NCBI RefSeq assembly: GCF_003347515.1
Contig: NZ_QEII01000323.1
Coordinates: 1-64,000 of the forward strand
From: Rhodoferax ferrireducens
GTDB taxonomy: Bacteria > Pseudomonadota > Gammaproteobacteria > Burkholderiales > Burkholderiaceae_C
DNA length: 64,000 bases
Direction: 5' to 3'
Shown here: piece after piece, positions 1 through 7,937 of the stretch
Position numbering within the stretch: position 1 is the stretch's first letter
Layout: each line of letters opens with the position of its first letter
Program-made: the position numbers and the translations under genes
Notes under the pieces: generated by a model
What the model was told of the DNA's origin: nothing
The model's input: only the letters and a program-made list of their open reading frames with translations
Databases searched by the model: none

Positions 1-161
1 TTCTGGAGGCCTACAAGGCCAAGACCATCATCGTCAACAAGCGCTCCATGGCCGCCGGCTACGCCGGTCTCGACAACGAGCTGTTCTACCTGGACAAGAC
101 CATGATGGTGTTTGGCGATGCCAAGAAAGTCGTGGAGGACATGGGCAAGGCGGTGGAGTGA
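1..161 (+). CDS. pntB: NAD(P) transhydrogenase beta subunit PntB, C-terminal end (partial)
   Basis: Only the last 52 codons are in the window (reading frame begins at base 3, stop TGA at 159-161). The tail contains a KRSMAAGYAG block and ends with MMVFGDAKKVVEDMGKAVE, which matches the NADP(H)-binding domain III end of PntB, where the KRSM, GYAG and FGDAK motifs close the nucleotide pocket. The enzyme couples hydride transfer between NADH and NADP+ to proton flow across the inner membrane. The pntA and N-terminal pntB parts would lie left of the window. It converges on the next gene with only 3 bp between stop codons and no visible terminator hairpin. Confidence 0.88.
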   Translation, partial: LEAYKAKTIIVNKRSMAAGYAGLDNELFYLDKTMMVFGDAKKVVEDMGKAVE

Positions 162-164
162 TCC

Positions 165-995
165 TCAGGCGCCGCAACACTTCTTGTATTTCTTGCCGCT
201 GCCGCAGGAACACGGGTCGTTGCGGCCCGGTGTGGCCACCTTGTGCACGGTTTCCACGCGCGGGCCGATGCTTTGCCACATCTCGCGCAGGTTGTACACG
301 GCCCATACGGCGTCGGCAAAGTCGTTCATGCGCTTGAGGCTGAGCGTGGGCGGGCCTTCGCCGTCGTCAAAGGCGGACATCGTCGGCGGGTCGGTGTCGT
401 CCTCGGTCAGCGTGACGATGACGTCGAGTGCGGCATTGAGCCACTTGACGGCCTCCTTGTTGCGCGGCGCGGTCCATTCCTCCGGCCAGGCTTCGACCGC
501 AAACATGAAACCCAGCGCCCACACCTGACCGAAGGACGGCACCTCTTCACCTTCCATGGCGGCGCGTTCTTCCTCGGGCAGGGCGGCGATAGCGCCGCGC
601 ACATCCATCACTTCGGGCTGGTAGGCGGCCTCGTCGTCGAGCGCCTCGATCTTGGTGTCGAGCGCCTGCACGACTTCGTTCCAGCGCCGCGCCCACAAGG
701 CCATGAAGCGATCTTGCTGCGCCGCGTCGGCAAACGAGACGTCGCCGTCGGAGTCCTCCGCACCGTTGCCCAGCAACACCGGCAGGTATTCGGCGGTTGG
801 GATCGGACGGCGGCAACAAATCAGCGCGGCCATGAAGCCTTCGCAAAACTCCCACTGCGGCGTCTCGTCGTCGCGCGTGCGCAACTCATCCAGGATGGCG
901 TCGATTTCATCAAACTCGTCGGCGCTCAACAGCTCGGGCGTCAGGATGGCGGTGTCTGCGAAGTCCGCAGCGGTTGGGGGCAGGTCTTGGGTCAT
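165..995 (-). CDS. YecA/UPF0149 family protein with C-terminal SEC-C metal-binding motif
   Basis: A 276-residue protein if translated from the ATG at 995; a longer in-frame start at 1082 would run into the divergent gene's start, so I prefer 995. The body has the acidic YecA-type features (WEFCEGFMAALICC, and LGFMFAVEAWPEEW further on) and the last residues are DPCSCGSGKKYKKCCG, the zinc-binding SEC-C motif shared with the SecA C-terminus. SEC-C tails are thought to contact ribosomes or partner proteins; the actual function of this family in betaproteobacteria is not established. Divergently arranged from the glutamate-synthase-like gene, with about 90 bp between starts. Confidence 0.82.
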   Translation of the reverse strand: MTQDLPPTAADFADTAILTPELLSADEFDEIDAILDELRTRDDETPQWEFCEGFMAALICCRRPIPTAEYLPVLLGNGAEDSDGDVSFADAAQQDRFMALWARRWNEVVQALDTKIEALDDEAAYQPEVMDVRGAIAALPEEERAAMEGEEVPSFGQVWALGFMFAVEAWPEEWTAPRNKEAVKWLNAALDVIVTLTEDDTDPPTMSAFDDGEGPPTLSLKRMNDFADAVWAVYNLREMWQSIGPRVETVHKVATPGRNDPCSCGSGKKYKKCCGA

Positions 996-1084
996 GGTCG
1001 TGCTCGGGCGAAGAAGGAGGAAGGGAAACCCTGTATTTTGCCCTGCCACCGCTGCTGTTATCGTCAGCGCCAAGGAACCCACCC

Positions 1085-2713
1085 ATGCTGCACTACCTGA
1101 ACTCCATCTTCCCGGTTCGCTACACCGCCTTGGCGCTGAGTAGCGTGGGCCTGTTGCTCAGCCTCTTCGCCGTAGTGGGTTTCGGCGTCGGCATGCAGGC
1201 GGCACTGCTGTTTGCCGCGCTGCTGGGCCTGGGTGTTTTCGACGTGCGGCAGACCAAACGCTCCATCCTGCGCAACTACCCCATCATTGGTCACCTGCGT
1301 TTCATGATGGAGTATGTGCGGCCCGAAATTCGCCAGTACTTCATTGAAAGCGACAGCGAGGCCGCCCCGTTTTCGCGGGCCCAGCGCTCGCTGGTGTACC
1401 AGCGCGCCAAGGGCGAGCCGGACAAGCAGCCCTTCGGCACCCAGCTGGCGGTGTACGCCGAGGGCTATGAGTGGATGAACCACTCGGTGGCGCCCACGCA
1501 GCTGGCCTCGCACGACTTTCGCGTCACCATTGGCGCCGACACGACGCAGCCCTACGAGGCCAGCATCTTCAACATCTCGGCCATGAGTTTCGGCGCCCTG
1601 AGCGCCCATGCCGTCCTGGCGCTCAATGCCGGGGCCAAGCGCGGCGGTTTTGCGCACGACACCGGCGAGGGCTCGATCTCGGTCCACCATTGGAAGAACG
1701 GCGGTGACCTGATCTGGGAAATCGGCTCCGGCTATTTTGGCTGCCGCAATGCCGATGGCATTTTCTGCGCCGACAAGTTCATCACCAATGCCTGCGACCC
1801 GCAAGTCAAGATGATTGAACTCAAACTCAGCCAGGGCGCCAAACCCGGCCACGGCGGCGTGCTGCCCGGCGCCAAGGTGACGCCCGAGATTGCCGAAGCG
1901 CGTGGCGTGCCGGTCGGCGTGGACTGCATCTCGCCGGCCTCGCACAGTGCGTTCCATACGCCCACCGAAATGATGCACTTCATCGCCCGGCTGCGCGAAC
2001 TCTCGGGCGGCAAGCCGACCGGCTTCAAGCTGTGCATCGGCCATCCATGGGAATGGTTTGCCATCGTCAAGGCCATGCTGGCCACCGGCATCACGCCCGA
2101 CTTCATCGTGGTGGACGGGGCCGAGGGCGGCACCGGCGCGGCGCCGCTGGAGTTCACCGACCATGTCGGCTCGCCCCTGCAGGAAGGCCTGCTGCTGGTG
2201 CACAACACCTTGCGCGGCGCCGGCCTGCGCGAACGGATCAAGGTGGGCTGCGCCGGCAAGGTGGTGAGCGCTTTTGACATCGCGCGCCTGATGGCGCTGG
2301 GCGCCGACTGGTGCAACAGTGCACGTGGCTTCATGTTTGCGCTGGGCTGCATCCAGGCGCAGCACTGCGCCAGCGGCCAGTGCCCCACCGGGGTCACCAC
2401 ACAAGACCCGCTGCGCCAGCAATCGCTGGTGGTGCCGGACAAGGCCGATCGGGTCTACAACTTTCACCAACAAACGCTGCATGCGCTCAAGGAATTAGTA
2501 CAGGCTGCTGGCCTGACGCACCCCAGCGACATCACGGCCCACCACATCGTGCGGCGCACGGCGGACCGCAAGGTGCTGTCGTTTGCCCAGTTGATCCTGA
2601 CACAGTTGCCGGCAGGCGCCTTGCTGCAGGACGAGTTGGTGGGTCTGCCGCTGATCTACCAGCACAGTTGGCCTCTGGCCAGTGCGAACAGCTTCATGCT
2701 ACAAAATACATAG
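1085..2713 (+). CDS. FMN-binding glutamate synthase family protein, membrane-anchored
   Basis: 542 residues from the ATG at 1085, chosen because AAGGAA lies 8 bases upstream. Residues about 12-52 form two hydrophobic segments. The rest matches the glutamate-synthase central/FMN TIM-barrel domain: GHGGVLPGAKV, the GGTGAAPLEF phosphate-binding block, and a Cys cluster C422-x5-C428-x4-C433 followed by PTG, equivalent to the Fe-S cysteines of GltB. It lacks the N-terminal glutaminase and C-terminal GXGXG domains of full GOGAT, as is usual for this stand-alone family whose physiological substrate is uncertain. The last residues (MLQNT) and stop codon are encoded by a dispersed repeat that begins at 2698. 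Confidence 0.85.
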   Translation: MLHYLNSIFPVRYTALALSSVGLLLSLFAVVGFGVGMQAALLFAALLGLGVFDVRQTKRSILRNYPIIGHLRFMMEYVRPEIRQYFIESDSEAAPFSRAQRSLVYQRAKGEPDKQPFGTQLAVYAEGYEWMNHSVAPTQLASHDFRVTIGADTTQPYEASIFNISAMSFGALSAHAVLALNAGAKRGGFAHDTGEGSISVHHWKNGGDLIWEIGSGYFGCRNADGIFCADKFITNACDPQVKMIELKLSQGAKPGHGGVLPGAKVTPEIAEARGVPVGVDCISPASHSAFHTPTEMMHFIARLRELSGGKPTGFKLCIGHPWEWFAIVKAMLATGITPDFIVVDGAEGGTGAAPLEFTDHVGSPLQEGLLLVHNTLRGAGLRERIKVGCAGKVVSAFDIARLMALGADWCNSARGFMFALGCIQAQHCASGQCPTGVTTQDPLRQQSLVVPDKADRVYNFHQQTLHALKELVQAAGLTHPSDITAHHIVRRTADRKVLSFAQLILTQLPAGALLQDELVGLPLIYQHSWPLASANSFMLQNT

Positions 2714-2760
2714 CTTCTTGCGCACACCCCAAAAGGGCTAGAGCTCTATTTGATATAAAA
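2698..2760 (+). repeat. Dispersed ~60-bp element, copy 1, at a gene 3' end
   Basis: This copy shares the skeleton ATAGCT-N2-T-N-CGC ... GGCTAGAG ... ATTTGAT with copies at 6184-6247 (same strand) and 36781-36833 (opposite strand). All three lie at or just past the 3' end of a gene, in the sense orientation of that gene. Here the element supplies the last codons and the TAG stop of the preceding CDS. I associate this sort of element with Comamonadaceae genomes from memory; its mobility and function are unknown. Confidence 0.6.
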
Positions 2761-2987
2761 ATGGCTTTATTCGCCATGGATTGCTTCACTGCGTTCGCAA
2801 TGACGGCAAACGGCAAAAAAACAGGCAGCTGGATCAGATGGGTGCATACCGGGGGTGCGATTCGCCCAAGTAAGATACTTTGTTTGAGGTGTTTCAATTT
2901 TTAATTCGTCATCGGACTCGCGAATAATTGAAGCGTTCAAGTGCCACGTCTGCAGCCAGACATCAACTTTGAATTGATACTCTTTGA
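2714..2987. other. Intergenic stretch with repeats, no gene seen
   Basis: Apart from the repeat tail (to 2760) and a REP-like segment at 2777-2804, this stretch is more AT-rich than its surroundings and contains no ORF with recognisable protein features. It probably carries the promoter for the solute-binding-protein/GGDEF gene pair that begins at 2988. Confidence 0.4.
2777..2804 (+). repeat. REP-like segment (TGGATTGC...CGCAATGAC)
   Basis: The segment begins TGGATTGCTTCACT and ends TTCGCAATGAC. It resembles one arm of the perfect palindrome at 7855-7917, whose arms begin TGGATTGCCGCG and end CTCGCAATGAC. Sequences of this TGGATTGC...GCAATGAC kind are common intergenic repeats in many bacteria. 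It is a half-copy or decayed copy. Confidence 0.5.
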
Positions 2988-3818
2988 GTGCCCAACATGT
3001 TGACAAACCCTCAATTTCCGAAAACTTGCATGCATTTTTTCGCCTGCGGCGCCAGCAGATATCACGCCCGGCGCATGGCGTGGGTGGCCATCCTGCTGGG
3101 CGGCCTGGGCTTTGGCGGCGGGGTTCAGGCGGGCGACAAACTGGTGCTCACCACCGGCGTGCTGGCCCCCTACACCACGCCTGATCACAGGGGGTTTCTG
3201 GACCAGATCATCGTGGCCGTCTTCCGTGAGGCCGGGCTCGATGCCGAGTTGCAGGTGTTTCCCACGGCGACCGCACGCGCCCTGCTCAATGCCAATGTGG
3301 GCGTTGACGACGGCGAGGCGATGCGCATTGCCGGACTGGAAACGCAGTATCCGAACCTGATTCGGGTACCAGAAACCCTCATCGCCAATGATTTCGTCGC
3401 TTATGCCACCCGTTTGCAATTGACCACCGGCAACTGGCAGTCAATTGAGCCCTACGTGCTGAGCTACATCATCGGCTGGAAGATTTTCGAAAAAAATGTC
3501 CCCCATGCCCGGGAGGTAACACCCGTGCGGGATGCCGACCAGCTCTTTGGCCTGCTGGCCAATGGTCGCACCGATCTGGCCTTGTACGAGCGCTGGCAGG
3601 GCCTGGCCAGAATCAAGGCCATGGGGCTCAAGGCGCATGCGCTGGAGCCGCCCCTGGCCAGGACCGACATGTTCATCTACCTGCACAAGAAACATGAGGC
3701 GCTGGTGCCGCGCGTGGCACAGGCGCTGGTGCGCCTGAAAGCCAATGGGACTTACCAGCGCATTTTTGATGCGACCCTGACGTCGCTGGCACCGCGCCTC
3801 AACACCACGGGCGATTGA
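2988..3818 (+). CDS. Periplasmic amino-acid-type (SBP_bac_3-like) solute-binding protein
   Basis: 276 residues. The N-terminus is long (MPNMLTNPQF...) before a hydrophobic signal segment (WVAILLGGLGFGGGVQA, about residues 32-48), so a shorter start at the internal ATG at 3075 is possible. The mature part begins with a typical binding-protein strand (KLVLTTGVLAPYTT) and contains GFLDQIIVAVFREAGLDAELQ. The stop TGA overlaps the ATG of the next gene by one base, so the two are translationally coupled. Binding proteins coupled to GGDEF/EAL sensors are likely to present a periplasmic ligand to the sensor rather than to a transporter; no ABC permease or ATPase lies nearby. The ligand is unknown. 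Confidence 0.72.
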   Translation: MPNMLTNPQFPKTCMHFFACGASRYHARRMAWVAILLGGLGFGGGVQAGDKLVLTTGVLAPYTTPDHRGFLDQIIVAVFREAGLDAELQVFPTATARALLNANVGVDDGEAMRIAGLETQYPNLIRVPETLIANDFVAYATRLQLTTGNWQSIEPYVLSYIIGWKIFEKNVPHAREVTPVRDADQLFGLLANGRTDLALYERWQGLARIKAMGLKAHALEPPLARTDMFIYLHKKHEALVPRVAQALVRLKANGTYQRIFDATLTSLAPRLNTTGD

Positions 3819-6196
3819 TGGGTTTTCTTCCGCTGAGATACCCCGGCCGGCTGGCGCAAAAACTGGCAGCTTTCATCGTGTTGTTCAGTTCGGTGCTGGC
3901 GCTGGGCATCACGGCGGCCGAGTTGTCGATCGAGTACCAGCGCGATTTGCGCAGCATCGACAGCCAGATGGCCCAGATCGAGGACGCCTACCTGCCCAGC
4001 GTGGTCGAGAACGTCTGGGTGGTTGACCATGAGCGACTGGGCACCTTGCTGCTGGGCATTACCCGCCTGCCCAATTTCAGCCTCGCAGAAATCCGCGTGG
4101 AGGGAAAAACGCTGTTGCGCCGGGGTCAAGAGGTGCAGGGAAACGGCGCCCGACGTGTCCTCCCGTTATGGCGCGAACACCGGGGCCAGAAACTGTTGAT
4201 TGGCGAACTGCTGGTGGCGGCCAGTTACGAGGAGGTCTATCAACGCACTATCAATCGCCTGGTGTTTTTCCTCGGTGCCAATGTACTCAAGACTTTTTTT
4301 GTGGTGCTGTTCGTCTTCAGCCTGTTTTACCGCCTGATCGGGCGACACATAGTGCAGGTGGCCCGCCACGCCGGGCAGGTGGCCGAAGACCAGAGCATCG
4401 GCCCGCTGACGCTGGAACGCAAAGAGCCCCGCGAAGGCGACGAATTTTCCGAGCTGGTCACCGCCCTGAACCACATGCGCGAGCGCCTGCGCCAGCAGCA
4501 GGACTCTCTGCTGGCGCAGGTCAAGGATTTGCGGACCAAGGATGCTGCCATGGCGTCCTCGCTCAATGCCATTGCGATTGCGGATCTTGACGGCACTGTG
4601 ACCTACATCAACCGCGCCTGCGCCGACCTGTGGCGGCTCGCTCACGAGGATGATGCGCGCGGGCACCCGCTGCGCGAGTACTGGAACGATCCGGTCGCGT
4701 TGAGCCCGGTACTGCAGGCACTGCAACACCACGGGCGCTGGCAGGGCGAGCTGCTGGCGCGCCGCGCCGATGGCAGCAAGGCGGACCTGCAGCTGGCGGC
4801 CAACATGGTCCTCAATGAGGCGGGCCAGCCGCTTTGCATGATGGCCTCGTTCGTTGACGTCACTGAGCGCAAAAAGGCCGAGAAGAAAATCAACGAACTG
4901 GCTTACTTTGACCCCGTGACCGGTCTACCCAATCGGACTTTGCTGATGGATCGCCTGCAGCAGTCCATGGCAGCCAGCACGCGCAATGACCTGTACAGCG
5001 CGCTGTTTTTTGTTGATCTGGACAAATTCAAGACGATCAACGACACGCTCGGGCGCGACATGGGTGATTTGTTGCTGAAGAAGGTCGCCAGGCGCCTCTC
5101 CCGCCTGGTGCGCGAGGGCGACACCGTGGCCCGCCTGGGCGGTGACGAATTTGTACTCATTCTGGAGGGCTTGAACCTGGAAGAAGGCGCCAGTGCAGCG
5201 GCGATTGAAACCATCGCCCACAAGATGCTCGACGCGCTCAACCAGCCCTACCTGCTCGGCGAGGTGACCCACCACAGCTCGGCCAGCCTGGGCATTACGC
5301 TGTTCAAGGGCGATTTGGTCAACGCAGAATATCTGATGAAACAGGCCGAGATTGCGATGTACAAGTCCAAAGAAGCCGGGCGCAACGCCTGGGGCTTTTT
5401 TGACCCCCGCATGGAATCGGCGGTCAAGGAGCGCGCAGCAATGGAGACCGATTTGCGGCTGGCCCTGGCACAGCAGCAATTCGTGCTTTTCTACCAGCCT
5501 CAAGTCAATGGCAAAATCCGGCTCACCGGCGCCGAGGCCCTGATCCGCTGGCTGCACCCACAACGCGGCATGGTGTCGCCGGCCGAGTTCATCCCACTGG
5601 CCGAGGACACCGGCCTGATCCTGCCCATAGGCCAATGGGTGCTGGAGGAGGCTTGCGCCCAGCTTGCGCGCTGGGCCGCCCAGCCGGGATTGGCCCATCT
5701 CACGATCGCGGTGAACGTCAGCGCCCGGCAATTCCGTCAGCCGAGCTTTGTCGACCAGGTCATGAGCGCCATCCTGCAAACCGGGGCCAATCCGCAACGG
5801 CTGAAACTGGAGCTGACCGAAAGCCTGCTGGTCCAGGATGTGCCGCAAGTGATCGAAAAAATGTCTGCCTTGAAAAGCCGTGGCGTGGGCTTCTCGCTCG
5901 ACGATTTCGGCACCGGTTACTCCTCGCTGTCCTACCTCAAGCGTCTGCCGCTGGACCAACTGAAAATCGATGCCTCCTTCGTGCGCGACATCTTGCTTGA
6001 CCCGAACGACGCCTCGATTGCCAAAACCATCGTGGCGCTGGCCCACAGTCTGGATCTGAATGTGATTGCCGAGGGGGTTGAAACAGAAGCGCAGCGGGAG
6101 TTTCTGGCAAGTTCGGGCTGCCATGACTGCCAGGGCTATCTGTTCAGCAGGCCCGTCCCCATCGCTGATTTCGAGCAGTTTACGCTACAAACTTAA
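3818..6196 (+). CDS. Membrane sensor diguanylate cyclase/phosphodiesterase (HAMP-PAS-GGDEF-EAL)
   Basis: 792 residues from the ATG that overlaps the upstream stop. Transmembrane segments at about 13-35 and 147-170 flank a periplasmic sensor region of about 110 residues; HAMP-like and PAS segments follow to about 350. The cyclase domain carries an intact GGDEF (441-445) and the phosphodiesterase domain an intact EAL (573-575) plus DDFGTGYSSL near residue 695, so both activities could be present. These domains make or break cyclic di-GMP at the inner membrane. Coupled with the preceding solute-binding protein, which is the likely signal input. The last codons (FTLQT) and TAA stop come from copy 2 of the dispersed repeat. 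Confidence 0.9.
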   Translation: MGFLPLRYPGRLAQKLAAFIVLFSSVLALGITAAELSIEYQRDLRSIDSQMAQIEDAYLPSVVENVWVVDHERLGTLLLGITRLPNFSLAEIRVEGKTLLRRGQEVQGNGARRVLPLWREHRGQKLLIGELLVAASYEEVYQRTINRLVFFLGANVLKTFFVVLFVFSLFYRLIGRHIVQVARHAGQVAEDQSIGPLTLERKEPREGDEFSELVTALNHMRERLRQQQDSLLAQVKDLRTKDAAMASSLNAIAIADLDGTVTYINRACADLWRLAHEDDARGHPLREYWNDPVALSPVLQALQHHGRWQGELLARRADGSKADLQLAANMVLNEAGQPLCMMASFVDVTERKKAEKKINELAYFDPVTGLPNRTLLMDRLQQSMAASTRNDLYSALFFVDLDKFKTINDTLGRDMGDLLLKKVARRLSRLVREGDTVARLGGDEFVLILEGLNLEEGASAAAIETIAHKMLDALNQPYLLGEVTHHSSASLGITLFKGDLVNAEYLMKQAEIAMYKSKEAGRNAWGFFDPRMESAVKERAAMETDLRLALAQQQFVLFYQPQVNGKIRLTGAEALIRWLHPQRGMVSPAEFIPLAEDTGLILPIGQWVLEEACAQLARWAAQPGLAHLTIAVNVSARQFRQPSFVDQVMSAILQTGANPQRLKLELTESLLVQDVPQVIEKMSALKSRGVGFSLDDFGTGYSSLSYLKRLPLDQLKIDASFVRDILLDPNDASIAKTIVALAHSLDLNVIAEGVETEAQREFLASSGCHDCQGYLFSRPVPIADFEQFTLQT

Positions 6197-6590
6197 TAGC
6201 TGCCTGCGCGTGTACGCCAACGGCTAGAAGCCGTTTTTCCATACAAAGCACGGCATTGTCCTTGCTCAAGAGCAGGCTCTTGTGGGCAACGGCCAGATCG
6301 ATGAACTTCTGGTCATCCGGGTCGGTGCAGGTGACGCCGGCCTTGGGGACGGCATCGACAATGCGCGCCTGAGCATCGAACTGCGCCAGCACCTGCGCGG
6401 CGCTGAGCTGGTAGAACGCCAGCCGCACGACAATCTTTGGATAGGCCAGCACCCGTTCCAGTTCATCGCGCATGGGCTGGGTGGCGATCCACTGAATCTC
6501 TTGGGCGGCCAGCGCCGCTTTCAGCGGCTGGGTGGCCGGGTCGTTGAAGACGAACGCGTCCAGGACAATATTGGTGTCGAGGACGATCAT
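6180..6590 (-). CDS. PIN-domain protein (putative toxin-type ribonuclease)
   Basis: 136 residues from the ATG at 6590. The N-terminus MIVLDTNIVLDAF, the middle CTDPDDQKFIDLAV and the later LLLSKDNAVL give the spaced acidic residues of the PIN nuclease active site, in the pattern of the 'putative toxin-antitoxin system toxin, PIN family' group. Its ATG overlaps the stop of the upstream rlmL-like gene by 4 bp (ATGA), so it is coupled to an rRNA methyltransferase, and no antitoxin-sized ORF is adjacent. Its 3' end overlaps the convergent GGDEF/EAL gene by 17 bp, inside copy 2 of the dispersed repeat. A solitary RNase role is possible. Confidence 0.8.
   Translation of the reverse strand: MIVLDTNIVLDAFVFNDPATQPLKAALAAQEIQWIATQPMRDELERVLAYPKIVVRLAFYQLSAAQVLAQFDAQARIVDAVPKAGVTCTDPDDQKFIDLAVAHKSLLLSKDNAVLCMEKRLLAVGVHAQAAIKFVA
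6184..6247 (+). repeat. Dispersed ~60-bp element, copy 2, overlapping two gene 3' ends
   Basis: The element reads GCTACAAA...AATAGCT, then CGC, CGGCTAGAAGCC and a T-run. It has the same skeleton as copies at 2698-2760 and 36781-36833. It supplies the stop codon of the GGDEF/EAL gene on the plus strand and, antisense, the C-terminal codons of the PIN gene on the minus strand. Confidence 0.6.
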
Positions 6591-7831
6591 TTCGCGCGCG
6601 CCGAACCCTTCACCATGTCGAAGCGGAACATGCGGCACTCGATCGGCCCGTTCCACATCGGCACGCGGCGCGATTCCTTCAGACGCATCTTGCCCGGCAG
6701 CTTGAGGTCGGGCGTCAGCACCCACGCGGTCCAGTTGGGGTAGTTTTTCTTCCAGTGCGTGGCCAGCTGGCTGAAGAACTCGCCGCCGTCTTCGGTTTCG
6801 GGCAACTCGCGCGCACCAAAGCGACCCTCTTGCGCGGGCGCTCCCGCCACACCGGCCACCTCGATGCGCTCGCCATAAGGCGGATTGAGCATCATCACGC
6901 CGGGGCCTTCCACTGGCGGCATGCGCTGCAAGGCGTCGCCACCGCGGAATTCGATCACGTCAGCGACGCCGGCGCGTTCGGCGTTGCGCTGGGCAAAGTC
7001 GACCATGCGGTGCGATACATCGCTGCCAAAAATAATGGGCTTTTGGCCTGGTTCGCGCACCACCTCTGCCTCAGCAGCTTCCTTTTTCATGGCCTCCCAC
7101 TCCTGACGGCGGAACGGCAAATACTTCTCGAAGGCGAAGCGGCGGCGGCTGCCGGCGGCGATATTGCAGGCCATCTGCGCGGCTTCAATCGCAATCGTGC
7201 CGCTGCCGCAGCAGGGGTCGTACAGCGGCAGCAGGTCCTCGTCGCCCTCCATCCAGCCGCTGGCGGCGATCATGGCCGCGGCCAGGGTTTCCTTCAGGGG
7301 CGCGTCGCCCTTGTCCTCGCGCCAGCCGCGCTTGAACAGCGGTTCACCCGAGGTGTCCAGGTACAGCGAGCAGTTGTCGGTGGTCAGGTGGGTGTAGATG
7401 CGGGCATCGGGCCACTGGGTGTTGACATCCGGGCGCACACCGCCCGCCGTGGCCCGGAAACGGTCGCACACGGCGTCCTTGATCTTGAGGGCCGCAAAGT
7501 TCAGCGAGGTCAGCGGGCTGTGCTGCGCCGTGACTTCCACCTTGATGCTTTCGCGGGGCGTGAACCAGCGCTCCCACGCCACCTCACTGGCGGCGCGGTA
7601 CAGGTCCTGCTCGCTGCGGTACTCGGTGAACGACAACAGCACCAGCACGCGCTGCGCCAGGCGGCTGTAGAGGTTGAGCAGCATCGCATGCGCGAGCGAG
7701 GTGCGCACGGCCACGCCGCCGCGTTGCTTGGTCGCACAGCCCGGTGGCAGGCCGGTGATGCGCAGCACCTCGGGTAGCAACAAGTCCTCCACGCCGGCGG
7801 CACAGGGCAAAAATAATTGAAGTTGGTTCAC
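6587..7831 (-). CDS. rlmL: THUMP-domain 23S rRNA guanine-N2 methyltransferase, RlmL-like
   Basis: 414 residues. The start region MNQLQLFLPCAAGVEDLL is the canonical N-terminus of the RlmL/YcbY methyltransferase half; a THUMP-type RNA-binding segment follows (about 50-160). The SAM-binding block DPCCGSGT is at 205-212 and the catalytic NPPYGER at 316-322, typical of exocyclic-amine N2-guanine methyltransferases acting on 23S rRNA. Unlike the 700-residue enterobacterial RlmKL fusion, the RlmK half is absent. The stop overlaps the PIN gene start. Upstream, a perfect 28-bp inverted repeat separates it from rpoN. Confidence 0.85.
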   Translation of the reverse strand: MNQLQLFLPCAAGVEDLLLPEVLRITGLPPGCATKQRGGVAVRTSLAHAMLLNLYSRLAQRVLVLLSFTEYRSEQDLYRAASEVAWERWFTPRESIKVEVTAQHSPLTSLNFAALKIKDAVCDRFRATAGGVRPDVNTQWPDARIYTHLTTDNCSLYLDTSGEPLFKRGWREDKGDAPLKETLAAAMIAASGWMEGDEDLLPLYDPCCGSGTIAIEAAQMACNIAAGSRRRFAFEKYLPFRRQEWEAMKKEAAEAEVVREPGQKPIIFGSDVSHRMVDFAQRNAERAGVADVIEFRGGDALQRMPPVEGPGVMMLNPPYGERIEVAGVAGAPAQEGRFGARELPETEDGGEFFSQLATHWKKNYPNWTAWVLTPDLKLPGKMRLKESRRVPMWNGPIECRMFRFDMVKGSARAK

Positions 7832-7854
7832 GGAAGTGTCCTGTCAGTTAGTCT

Positions 7855-7917
7855 GTCATTGCGAGTGAAGCGCGGCAATCCAGGGAGCATGGATTGCCGC
7901 GCTTCACTCGCAATGAC
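7855..7917. repeat. Perfect 28-bp inverted repeat with 7-nt loop (REP/BIME-like)
   Basis: The left arm (7855-7882, beginning GTCATTGCGAGTGAAG) and right arm (7890-7917, ending CTTCACTCGCAATGAC) are exact reverse complements around a GGGAGCA loop. It sits between the rpoN stop (7938) and the rlmL-type start (7831), both on the minus strand. The transcript would form a very stable hairpin without an adjacent U-run, so it more likely attenuates or processes the RNA, or is a REP-type mobile element, than acts as an intrinsic terminator. A half-copy lies at 2777-2804. Confidence 0.85.
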
Positions 7918-7937
7918 GAAAATTAATTTCCAGCTCG

